From Ramlibacter tataouinensis (GTDB lineage: Bacteria; Pseudomonadota; Gammaproteobacteria; Burkholderiales; Burkholderiaceae_C), in the NCBI RefSeq assembly GCF_001580455.1, contig NZ_CP010951.1, forward strand, positions 4,365,001 to 4,429,000: DNA of 64,000 nt, given 5' to 3'. This document shows positions 23,579 through 31,097 of the stretch, in pieces. Within the stretch, counting starts at the first letter, position 1. Each line of letters starts with the position of its first letter. The notes below the pieces were generated by a model that saw nothing but the letters and a program-made list of their open reading frames with translations, searched no databases and had not been told where the DNA came from. The translations under genes were made by a program, and so were the position numbers.

Positions 23579-25104
23579 CAGGCGTCCTCCACGACGTGGA
23601 TCGTGTCGGGCTGCGATCGCGCGTACTCGGCCGCATAGGCGAGCGCGCCGGGCGAGGCGGCATGCAAGACGAACAGCGGTTGGCCGCGCTCCACGAAGTC
23701 CCCGTGCTGCACCAGCAGGTCGATGCCGGCACAGGGACTCTTGGGCGCGCCCGCGAGCTTGGCCACGCGCGCCAGCCGGCGGTTGTCGATCGAGATGACC
23801 GAGCCGCTGCGCGCCGCGGCCACCGGCAGCGTGTGCGGCGCACGGGGGGGCTCGCGCATGCCGCCCTGCGCTTCGCAAATCTGCTGGAACTTGCGCCAGG
23901 CGCGGCCGTCCGCGAGCACGGCGGAGGCCAGCGCGGCGCCTTGGCCTTCCCTGGCGGCCTGGCCGAATTCGAGCAGCTCGCCGGCCAGGTGCACCGCGCG
24001 CTGCGTGAGGTCGCCGGGCGCATTGGATTCGTGCCGCAGAACGGCCAGCACATCGCGCGCTTCCAGGGCCGGGCCGATGCCACGCCCGACCGGGGCGCTG
24101 CCGTCGGTGTGTGCGACCCGCACGCGCATGCCCAGCGCTTCGCCGACCAGCGAGAGTTGTCTGGCCAGGACTTCCGCGGCCGGCGCGCTGCGCACCTTCG
24201 CGGTGGGCCCGACTGGCATGTCGATCAGCACGTGCGTCGCGCCGGCGGCGGCCTTTTTCGACAGCACCGAGGCCACCAGCTGGCCCTGGCTGTCCAGGTC
24301 CAGCGGGCGCTCCACGCGAATCAGCACGTCGTCCGCCGGGCTCAGGCGCACGGCACCGCCCCAGACGATGCAGCCGCCGGCCGCGTCGACCACCTTGCGG
24401 ATCTGAGGCACGTCCAGTTCCACCGGCGCCAGCGTCTCCATGGTGTCGGCGGTGCCGGCCGGGGAGGTGATGGCCCGCGAAGACGTCTTGGGCATGCGCA
24501 GGCCGCAGGCCGCGACGATGGGCACGATCAGCATGGTCGTGCGGTTGCCGGGCAGGCCGCCGACGCTGTGCTTGTCCATCACGAGCCCGTCGCTCCAGCG
24601 CATGCGCTCGCCCGCGTTCACCATGGCGCGCGTGAGCGCGACGGTCTCCTCCAGGTCCAGACGCTCGCCCGCGCAGGCCGTGACGAACGCGGCCAGCTGC
24701 AGGTCGGAGTAGCGCCCGGCCGCGACGTCGGCGATCACGGCGTCGAAGGCGGCCGGCGTGAGGCGGCGGCCATACACCTTGGCGCGCACATGGCCGAGCG
24801 ACTCCAGCGGCGGCGGGTGGCGCAGCGTCGCGGTGTCGCCGGGCTGCGCGCGCAGTAGCCGCCAGGCCGCTTCGGACAGGTCGGCTTCGGACTCGTCCAG
24901 GAGCGGGCCATCGACGACGTTGAGCGTGGCGACGATGCGCCGCCCCTCCAGCGAGATCTCCACGCGGGACTGCGCCTCGAAGCCTTCCGACAGGCACACA
25001 TGGCAGTCGCGCCGCGTGTACAGCACGGGCTCCTGGTAACTGTCGATGCCCATGCGCTTGAGGCGCAGGGTGTTGGGGGGAGGAACCGTCCCGGCTTCGA
25101 TCAT
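23578..25104 (-). CDS. Thymidine/AMP phosphorylase family protein (archaeal-type)
   Basis: 508-aa nucleoside(5'-phosphate) phosphorylase. The roughly 90-residue N-terminal domain before the helical core is found in archaeal AMP phosphorylases and not in classical DeoA. Core motifs: DKHSVGGLPGNRTTMLIVPI, AGTADTMETLAPVELD and the SPADDVLIRVERPLDLDS segment. AMP phosphorylase yields a base plus ribose 1,5-bisphosphate. Coupling to a PRPP-synthetase homologue fits that chemistry; the actual substrate is not proven. Confidence 0.88.
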   Translation of the reverse strand: MIEAGTVPPPNTLRLKRMGIDSYQEPVLYTRRDCHVCLSEGFEAQSRVEISLEGRRIVATLNVVDGPLLDESEADLSEAAWRLLRAQPGDTATLRHPPPLESLGHVRAKVYGRRLTPAAFDAVIADVAAGRYSDLQLAAFVTACAGERLDLEETVALTRAMVNAGERMRWSDGLVMDKHSVGGLPGNRTTMLIVPIVAACGLRMPKTSSRAITSPAGTADTMETLAPVELDVPQIRKVVDAAGGCIVWGGAVRLSPADDVLIRVERPLDLDSQGQLVASVLSKKAAAGATHVLIDMPVGPTAKVRSAPAAEVLARQLSLVGEALGMRVRVAHTDGSAPVGRGIGPALEARDVLAVLRHESNAPGDLTQRAVHLAGELLEFGQAAREGQGAALASAVLADGRAWRKFQQICEAQGGMREPPRAPHTLPVAAARSGSVISIDNRRLARVAKLAGAPKSPCAGIDLLVQHGDFVERGQPLFVLHAASPGALAYAAEYARSQPDTIHVVEDA

Positions 25105-25111
25105 CGAGCCG

Positions 25112-25552
25112 TCAACGCACGATCAGCACCGGCGTAGGGGCCGTGCTCACCAGCTTGGACGCGACACTGCCGATCAGGAGGCCCTCGAGGCCGGTGCGGC
25201 CGTGCGTTCCGGCCACGATCAGGTCGCAGCCTTCGCGCTCGGCGGTGTCCAGGATGCCCTTGATGGTCGGGGCGTTCTCCACCAGCCGCAGTTCCACCGG
25301 CAGCGCAGGTTGCGTTTCGGCGCACAGGGCCGCCACCTTGGCGTGCGCCGCCGCCGCATGCTCGCGCCCGGCCGACAGGTAAGCGTGCAGGCCCATGGGA
25401 TTGGTGTCGCCGATGCCGAGATAGGGAATGGCGTCCACCACATGGACCGCGGTGAGCCTGGCGCCTTGCGAGCGCGCCAGCTGCACGGCCATCCGGGCCG
25501 CGCGTTCGGACGCCGTGGAACCGTCGGTCGCCAGCAGAATGTGCTTGAACAT
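25112..25552 (-). CDS. Universal stress protein (UspA family)
   Basis: 146-aa UspA-fold protein, third of four in the window. It starts MFKHILLATDGSTASERAA and ends with GTHGRTGLEGLLIGSVASKLV, the ATP-binding signature. ATG 25552 is chosen over upstream in-frame starts because the fold begins there. It lies 7 bases before the phosphorylase gene in the same direction and is probably in its operon. Confidence 0.93.
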   Translation of the reverse strand: MFKHILLATDGSTASERAARMAVQLARSQGARLTAVHVVDAIPYLGIGDTNPMGLHAYLSAGREHAAAAHAKVAALCAETQPALPVELRLVENAPTIKGILDTAEREGCDLIVAGTHGRTGLEGLLIGSVASKLVSTAPTPVLIVR

Positions 25553-25554
25553 GA

Positions 25555-25923
25555 TCAGCGCCTTTCGCCGCCGTGCTCGTGGGCCGATTGGCATGCGGTG
25601 CAGAACGGCGTCGCAGGCAGGGCCAGCAGCCGTCGCAGGTCGATGGGCTCGCCGCAATCGAGGCACTGGCCGTAGCTGCCGTCGGCGATGCGCTCGAGGG
25701 CCGCGCGGATCTGCTTCAGCTCGCGTCCGGCGTGCGCCGCATGCGCGGCATCCACGGCCGCGATCGCTTCCTGGCCGGCGGCGTCCTTGTAGTCGCCGAC
25801 TTCGCGCGTGGGATCCTCGCCGGCGCCGTCTGCCTCATGGTGGAGGATTTCACCAAGCTCGCGCGCGCGGGCGACGAGCAGATCCCGGAAGCGGGCCGAC
25901 ATGCTGGGGTCGTAGGTGTCCAT
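25555..25923 (-). CDS. DksA/TraR-type C4 zinc-finger protein
   Basis: 122-aa protein with a coiled-coil-forming helical N-terminal half (AGRELKQIRAALERI) and a C-terminal zinc finger (CLDCGEPIDLRRL with CTAC). Such proteins bind in the secondary channel of RNA polymerase. No strong ribosome binding site is visible; ATG 25923 gives the usual length, and longer in-frame forms are possible. It is 2 bases upstream of the usp gene and is oriented divergently from the usp gene at 26101. Confidence 0.88.
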   Translation of the reverse strand: MDTYDPSMSARFRDLLVARARELGEILHHEADGAGEDPTREVGDYKDAAGQEAIAAVDAAHAAHAGRELKQIRAALERIADGSYGQCLDCGEPIDLRRLLALPATPFCTACQSAHEHGGERR

Positions 25924-26025
25924 GGATGGCTGTGGTTGCGGTTGTGGACGAAATTCGCGAGCCGCCCCCATCATCCCACGCTTGGGCCCTTTGCAAACCA
26001 TTCGGCAGGGGGCGCCGAGGCTCAG

Positions 26026-26039
26026 TTGAGGCAAGTCAA
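26026..26039. promoter_or_regulatory. FNR-like box between the DksA-like and usp genes
   Basis: TTGAG-GCAA-GTCAA, two mismatches to the FNR consensus. It lies between divergent starts at 25923 and 26101, at distances compatible with control of both. Confidence 0.5.
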
Positions 26040-26100
26040 GTGCGCCGCCGGCGAGCCGCGTCACCATTGGGGCACGCTCAATTTCCTGCGAGGTCAAATC

Positions 26101-26553
26101 GTGTTCAAGAACATTCTGCTGGCCACCGACGGTTCACCCGCATCCGAGCAGGCAGCCCTGCTGGCAGTTTCGCTGGCTCGGGAGAACGCGGCGCGGCTGA
26201 CGGTGCTGTTCGTGATCGAACCCTATCCCTACCTGGGGGTGGGCGAAGCCAGCGCCGTCGGCTTCCAGGCCTACATGAGCCAGGCCTACGAGCAGGCGGC
26301 CCAGGCTCATGCGCGCGTCAGCGCGCTGTGCGCGAAGGCCGGGGGCCCCGCGGACCTGCAGCTGCGCCGTGGCGAGGACGCCCACGCCGCCGACAGCATC
26401 GTGCAGGCAGCCGTGGAAGAGCAGGCCGACCTGATCGTGGTGGGCTCGCATGGCCGCAGCGGCATCTCGCGCCTGATGCTGGGCAGTGTCGCGGCGAAGG
26501 TGGTCGCCCAATCGCCCCTGCCGGTGCTGGTCGCACGCCAGGCTCCGGCATGA
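26101..26553 (+). CDS. Universal stress protein (UspA family)
   Basis: 150-aa UspA-fold protein, GTG start at 26101 with GCGAGG upstream. It begins VFKNILLATDGSPASEQAA and ends with GSHGRSGISRLMLGSVAAKVV. It is closely similar in pattern to the usp gene at 25112-25552, including the PYLG-G segment near residue 45, so the two may be a duplicated pair. A strong FNR-like site lies 62 bases upstream. Confidence 0.92.
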   Translation: MFKNILLATDGSPASEQAALLAVSLARENAARLTVLFVIEPYPYLGVGEASAVGFQAYMSQAYEQAAQAHARVSALCAKAGGPADLQLRRGEDAHAADSIVQAAVEEQADLIVVGSHGRSGISRLMLGSVAAKVVAQSPLPVLVARQAPA

Positions 26554-26667
26554 CGAGCCGGCGCTGCTGATCCGCTATCGATGCGCGCGCGCCGATGAGC
26601 AGGCGCCGTCGCGAGTTCCTCGCGCCGGAGCCGCACTGACGGGAATGGAAATTGCCGGAAGCTGTTG

Positions 26668-27312
26668 ATGGTCACGACCCGCGATCTATGGCTTGAGACA
26701 TCCGATGTCATTCCGATGTTTCCCACCCTGGTCTGGAGGTTCGAGCTCAAGGCGGACTTTCGCGACGCGATGGATGCGAAGCTCGTCCCGCTGCTCGGTC
26801 AACTGCGGCGCGACCGGCCGGCGCTCGCAGCCGGCCAGGGCTGGCAGTCGGAACAGACGCTGCACGCGCGCCCGGAACTGCAGGACCTCTGTGCGTGCGT
26901 CAGCCATGTGGCAAGGAGCATCCTGCGGTTCTGGCGAATCGGCTACGACGCACTGGAGATCACGGGGTGCTGGGCCACCGTTCTCGCCGAGGGCGCCATG
27001 CACCGGGCGCACACGCACCCCAACAACGTCCTGAGCGGCGTCTATTACCTCCGGACACCGCCAGGGGCGGACACCATCAACTTCCACGACCCGCGCATCC
27101 AAGCCCGGGTGATCCGGCCGCCGGTCGTCGAACTCACGGCCGAGAACACCGACCAGGTCGTGGTCCGGGTGAGCCAGGGGACCCTGCTGATGTTTCCTTC
27201 CTGGCTGGAGCATTCCGTCGACGCCAGCACCAGCGGGCAAGAGCGGATCAGCATCAGCTTCAACCTTATGTACTCCGCATTTGCGGAGCACATCGGCAAG
27301 CCCCTGTGGTGA
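26668..27312 (+). CDS. 2OG-Fe(II) oxygenase family protein (TIGR02466-like)
   Basis: 214-aa cupin-fold dioxygenase-like protein. It has the iron-binding arrangement HTHPNNVLSGVYYL followed by MFPSWLEHSVD and the C-terminal RISISFNL segment. The substrate is unknown. ATG 26668 is chosen over an adjacent TTG three bases upstream. It converges on an acyl-CoA dehydrogenase gene with an 18-base gap. Confidence 0.85.
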   Translation: MVTTRDLWLETSDVIPMFPTLVWRFELKADFRDAMDAKLVPLLGQLRRDRPALAAGQGWQSEQTLHARPELQDLCACVSHVARSILRFWRIGYDALEITGCWATVLAEGAMHRAHTHPNNVLSGVYYLRTPPGADTINFHDPRIQARVIRPPVVELTAENTDQVVVRVSQGTLLMFPSWLEHSVDASTSGQERISISFNLMYSAFAEHIGKPLW

Positions 27313-27330
27313 GGCCCGAGCGGCGCCTGC

Positions 27331-28611
27331 CTACTTGATCCGGGGCGCCGCCGCCATCTGCTGGGGCGTGGTGAACCAGGCACTGCCGCTGCCCATGCGT
27401 TCCCGCGCCTGCGCTAGTTCGTGGCGGGCGACGGTGCGCAGGTGCACCTCGTCGGGCCCGTCCATCAGGTGCAGCGCGCGGCCCCAGGTCCACAGGTAGG
27501 CCAGGGGCGTGTCGGGCGACAGGCCCATGGCGCCGAAGGCCTGGATCGCGCGATCGACCACGCGTGTCTGCAACTGCGCCGCCACCACCTTGATCGCAGC
27601 CACCTGCGCGCGCAACTGCTGCGGCTTCTCTTCGCCGTGGTCCAGCGCCCAGGCCGTGCGCAGCACCAGCAGCCGCGCCTGGTCGATCTCGATGCGGCAC
27701 TGCGCGAGCCACTCCTGCACGTTGGAGTAATCGCTGAGGTAGTGGCCGAAGGCGCGGCGCTCCAGCGTGCGCTCGGCCGCCAGTTCCAGGGCCAGTTCGC
27801 ATTGGCCGATGGTGCGCATGCAGTGGTGCACGCGCCCGGGGCCCAGGCGCGCCTGCGCCATGGCGAAGCCTTCGCCCCAGGTGCCAAGCAGGTGGTCGGC
27901 CGGCACGCGCACCTCGCGCAGCAGGATCTCGCAGTGGCCTTCGGGCGCCTGGTGGTGCAGCACCGGGATGTTGCGCTCGACCTGCACGCCGGCGGCCTCC
28001 ATGGGCACCAGCACCATGCTGTGGCTGCGGTGCGTGTCGGCCGGCCCGCCGTCGTTGCGGCACATCACGATCAGCAGCCGGCAGTGCGGATGCGCGGCGC
28101 CGGTGATGAACCACTTGCGTCCGTTCACGACCAAATCCTCGCCGTCGCGCCGGACCGTGGTTTGCAGGTTGGTCGGGTCGGACGAGGCCGCGTCGGGTTC
28201 CGACATCGCGAAAGCCGAGCGGATCTCCCCAGCCAGCAGCGGCGCCAGCCAGCGTTCGCGTTGCGCCGGCGAAGCGAAGCGATGCAGCAGTTCCATGTTG
28301 CCGGAGTCCGGCGCGCTGCAGTTGAAGACCTCGGCCGCCCACGGCAGCCGGCCCATGGTCTCGGCCAGCGGCGCGTAGTCGAGGTTGGACAGGCGCGTGC
28401 CCGGCTCGCCTTCGCGCAGCATCGGCAGGCACAGGTTCCACAGGCCTGCCTCGCGCGCGAGGGATTTCAGGTCCTCCAGGAAGGGCGGCGGGAATTCGCC
28501 CCGCTGCACGGCGGCATGCCAGGCCGCGTTGTAGGGCAGCAGGTAGCGTTCCATGAATTGCTGCAGGCGGCCGCGCAGGTCGAGGGCACGGGGGCTGTGG
28601 CTGAAATCCAT
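27331..28611 (-). CDS. Acyl-CoA dehydrogenase family protein
   Basis: 426-aa FAD-dependent dehydrogenase of fatty-acyl-CoA oxidation. The three-domain layout is intact: helical N-terminus, FAD-contact segments FAMSEPDAASSDPTNLQ and VNGRKWFITGA, and the helical C-terminus with QAFGAMGLSPDTPLAYLW. The pattern resembles the long-chain ACAD10/11-like group. Start MDFSHSPRAL at 28611. It is separate from its respiratory neighbours; an inverted repeat lies in the upstream gap. Confidence 0.93.
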   Translation of the reverse strand: MDFSHSPRALDLRGRLQQFMERYLLPYNAAWHAAVQRGEFPPPFLEDLKSLAREAGLWNLCLPMLREGEPGTRLSNLDYAPLAETMGRLPWAAEVFNCSAPDSGNMELLHRFASPAQRERWLAPLLAGEIRSAFAMSEPDAASSDPTNLQTTVRRDGEDLVVNGRKWFITGAAHPHCRLLIVMCRNDGGPADTHRSHSMVLVPMEAAGVQVERNIPVLHHQAPEGHCEILLREVRVPADHLLGTWGEGFAMAQARLGPGRVHHCMRTIGQCELALELAAERTLERRAFGHYLSDYSNVQEWLAQCRIEIDQARLLVLRTAWALDHGEEKPQQLRAQVAAIKVVAAQLQTRVVDRAIQAFGAMGLSPDTPLAYLWTWGRALHLMDGPDEVHLRTVARHELAQARERMGSGSAWFTTPQQMAAAPRIK

Positions 28612-28630
28612 GAGGCTAGTGTCCCTTACG

Positions 28631-28657
28631 GCGCAGCGAAATGTCGGACATCTGCGC
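28631..28657. promoter_or_regulatory. Nested inverted repeats before the acyl-CoA dehydrogenase gene
   Basis: ATGTC-G-GACAT (28641-28651) is flanked by GCGCAG (28631-28636) and CTGCGC (28652-28657). It lies 20-46 bases upstream of the start at 28611 and could be an operator. Confidence 0.35.
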
Positions 28658-28673
28658 GACAGGAAACCCTACT

Positions 28674-29234
28674 TCAGCGCTTGCTGTCGACCAGGCCGCG
28701 GCGGGCCATCATGTCGCGGCTCATGGACTGCAGGCGCTCGCCTTCGATCAGGGCGGCCGCGCGCGGGTAGGCGATCGATTCCTCGGCTTCGATGTGGCCG
28801 GCATACAGGCCCGCGAAGGCATCGAGCACGGCCTCGTCGGCCCGGTCGAAGGCGGCGCGGTGGCCCTCGGCCAGCTCCAGCAGCAGCCCGCGCGCCGCCC
28901 GCCAGTGTCGTTCCATCTGCAGGTGATCCTGTTGCAGCTGCGCGACCACCTGCGCCACGGCCTCGTCGTCCAGCGCGATGAGCACCGGGAAGACATGCAG
29001 TTCCTCGTCCTCGTGGTGCTTGGGCGCGGCCGTGTCGAAGTAGCGCATCACGTCGCGTGCGGCTTGCCGCGCCTGCTCGTCGCCACCCTGCGCGCGCACG
29101 TGTTCGCGCAGCCGTTGCAGCAGGGCCAGCATGCGCTCGACCCGCTCGTGGCAGGCGTGCAGCATCTCGAAGGGTTGCTCGAATCCGGCGGCCAGCTTGG
29201 CGCCCGGCGGGCTGATGCCAACCACTTGGCTCAT
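28674..29234 (-). CDS. Hemerythrin HHE domain protein
   Basis: 186-aa protein with hemerythrin ligands in MLHACHERVERML, KHHEDEELHVFP, DHLQMERHW and GHIEAEESIAYP. Second of three such genes in the window. Its start overlaps the nitroreductase stop (ATGA), placing it last in the nrdJ-nnrS-nitroreductase unit. O2/NO binding or Fe-S repair are the likely roles. Confidence 0.92.
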   Translation of the reverse strand: MSQVVGISPPGAKLAAGFEQPFEMLHACHERVERMLALLQRLREHVRAQGGDEQARQAARDVMRYFDTAAPKHHEDEELHVFPVLIALDDEAVAQVVAQLQQDHLQMERHWRAARGLLLELAEGHRAAFDRADEAVLDAFAGLYAGHIEAEESIAYPRAAALIEGERLQSMSRDMMARRGLVDSKR

Positions 29235-29869
29235 GTTTCGTTCCCCAGTTCACTGGTGTACTCGTGCGGCTGCGGCCGATGGCGGGCGGGCCGGCGCGCC
29301 GCGGGCGTGCCAACGCTGATGAAGCACAGCGCCTGCTCGTCGGGGCGCAGCCCGAACAGCGCCGGCAGCGGCGCCGAGCCCATCGCCTTGCCGCTCGTGA
29401 GCGCCGAGCCGTAGCCCTGCGCGGTCGCCACGAGCAGCATGTTCTGGACCGCGCAGCCCGCGGAAATGAAGCGCTCCACATCCGGGATCTCGTCGCCGGC
29501 CGGCGCCAGCTGCGCCACGGCCAGCATCAGCAGGGGCGCGCGAAAGGCCTTATCGCGCGCCTGCTGCAGTTGGGCCGGCGTGGCCTGGGCATCGCGCTCC
29601 TGCAGCGCCTGCGCGAAGGCTTCGGCCAGGTCGGCGCGCCGCGCTTCGGGAATGATCACGAAGCGCCAGGGCAGCCGCCGGTCGTGGTCGGGTGCGTGCG
29701 CGGCCGCCGCGAGAATCTGCCGCAGCTGGCCGGCGTCGGGTCCGGGCGCCTCCAGCCGCTTGGGCAGGATGGTCTGGCGCGCTTCGAGCAGCGCCATGGC
29801 CCAGGCCGCGGAGGCGGCGTGGTCAGCCAGCACGTCCGTCTGTACGCGCGCGTCCATACCAGGATCCAT
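29231..29869 (-). CDS. Nitroreductase family protein
   Basis: 212-aa FMN-dependent oxidoreductase. It contains the family segments LRQILAAAAHAPDHDRRLPW and AVQNMLLVATAQGYGSAL. The first Met codon (29869) lies 46 bases inside nnrS; a second one at 29857 is also possible. It is coupled downstream to the hemerythrin gene. Physiological substrate unknown. Confidence 0.88.
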   Translation of the reverse strand: MDPGMDARVQTDVLADHAASAAWAMALLEARQTILPKRLEAPGPDAGQLRQILAAAAHAPDHDRRLPWRFVIIPEARRADLAEAFAQALQERDAQATPAQLQQARDKAFRAPLLMLAVAQLAPAGDEIPDVERFISAGCAVQNMLLVATAQGYGSALTSGKAMGSAPLPALFGLRPDEQALCFISVGTPAARRPARHRPQPHEYTSELGNET

Positions 29870-31097
29870 AGCGGAAGCCCCACACGGCCAGCACGCCGGC
29901 CCACAGCAGGGCCGCGGCCAGCGTCAGCACCGGTGCCGCGCCGGTGGGCACGGCCGCCGCGATGCGCAGCGTCGTCGCGGCCTGCAGCAGCCAGAACAGC
30001 GCCCAGACCGGGTCGTCCGCCACCAGCGGGCGTCCGCCGTGGCCGCAGGACACGCGCGTGACCATCGCCATCATCAGGGAACCGAGGCAGCCCATGGTCA
30101 CCGCGTGCAGGCCGCCCAGTGCCAGCCATGCCTGCCCGGTGAGCGCCTGCACCAGGTGCGAGGCGCCGGACAGCACCAGGCCCACGCCCAGCCAGCTGAA
30201 TCCGAGGTGCAGCATGGCCACCAGCCGCACTTTCAGGCTCTGCACCAGGCCCCAGGCGAAGGCCAGCCAGATCACCACGCCGCCGACCGTGACTTCCATC
30301 GCGCCGCGCACGCCGTGCCAGGCCGGCCCGCCGGTGAACAGTTCCAGCCAGGTGGCCACCGCCTCGAAGCCGGCCAGTCCCAGCAGCAGCCAGAGCACCC
30401 AGAACGGCCGCCAGGCCCGCACCATGGGCAAGGCGCTGGAAGTGAAGAACGGAATCATGCGGTGCGCCACGCTGACGAACACCACGGTGATGAAGCCCCA
30501 CAGGCCGGTGTAGGCAAACGTGCGTGCAAACAGGGGCGCATCGGCGAACACGCTGGCGAGCACGCCGCACAGACTGGCGCAGCCCACGGCCAGCCCGGTG
30601 ACGATCGCCTTGGCATGGAGGCGGTCGGGCTCGCGGCTGGCGGAGATCAGCCGCCCGAACCGCCAGGTCATCCAGGCCATGCCGGCGATCGGCAGCACCA
30701 GCGCGGCCATCGCCGCGGCCGCGCTGGCGTGCGAGGCGAACGGCCAGGCCAGCCATCCCCCGGCCATCAGCGCGAGGGGCAGGGCGATGTCGCGCGCCGC
30801 CGGCGCCTGCACGCCCAGCCACTTCGGCCCCGCGGTGAACAGGAAGCCGGCGAAGAACAGGGGCATGAAGCCGAACACCATCAGCGAGGCATGCACCACC
30901 GTCGGCGGGAGTTCGTAGCCCAGGCCGAAGGCGCCGGACAGGCGTTCGAACTGCAGCACGGCCCACCACAGGCCCGAGGTCACGAGCACCAGCATGGCCA
31001 GGAAGAAGGCCAGCCGGTGCGGCGCAGCCAGCAGCATGCGCCAGGTCCAGCCCTCCTGCGACTGCCGGTGCGCCGGGGCCGGGGCCAGCGTCTTCAT
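29823..31097 (-). CDS. nnrS: NnrS family haem-copper membrane protein
   Basis: 424-aa protein with about 12 membrane helices, linked in other bacteria to relief of nitric oxide stress during denitrification. It has the family features HRLAFFLAMLVLV, VVHASLMVFGFMPLFFAGFLFTAGPKWL (cited in parts) and GGLHAVTMGCLGSLMMAMVTRVSCGH. The start overlaps the nrdJ stop (ATGA) and the end overlaps the nitroreductase gene. Its presence next to nitrate reductase fits protection from nitrite-derived NO. Confidence 0.93.
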   Translation of the reverse strand: MKTLAPAPAHRQSQEGWTWRMLLAAPHRLAFFLAMLVLVTSGLWWAVLQFERLSGAFGLGYELPPTVVHASLMVFGFMPLFFAGFLFTAGPKWLGVQAPAARDIALPLALMAGGWLAWPFASHASAAAAMAALVLPIAGMAWMTWRFGRLISASREPDRLHAKAIVTGLAVGCASLCGVLASVFADAPLFARTFAYTGLWGFITVVFVSVAHRMIPFFTSSALPMVRAWRPFWVLWLLLGLAGFEAVATWLELFTGGPAWHGVRGAMEVTVGGVVIWLAFAWGLVQSLKVRLVAMLHLGFSWLGVGLVLSGASHLVQALTGQAWLALGGLHAVTMGCLGSLMMAMVTRVSCGHGGRPLVADDPVWALFWLLQAATTLRIAAAVPTGAAPVLTLAAALLWAGVLAVWGFRYGSWYGRARTDGRAG

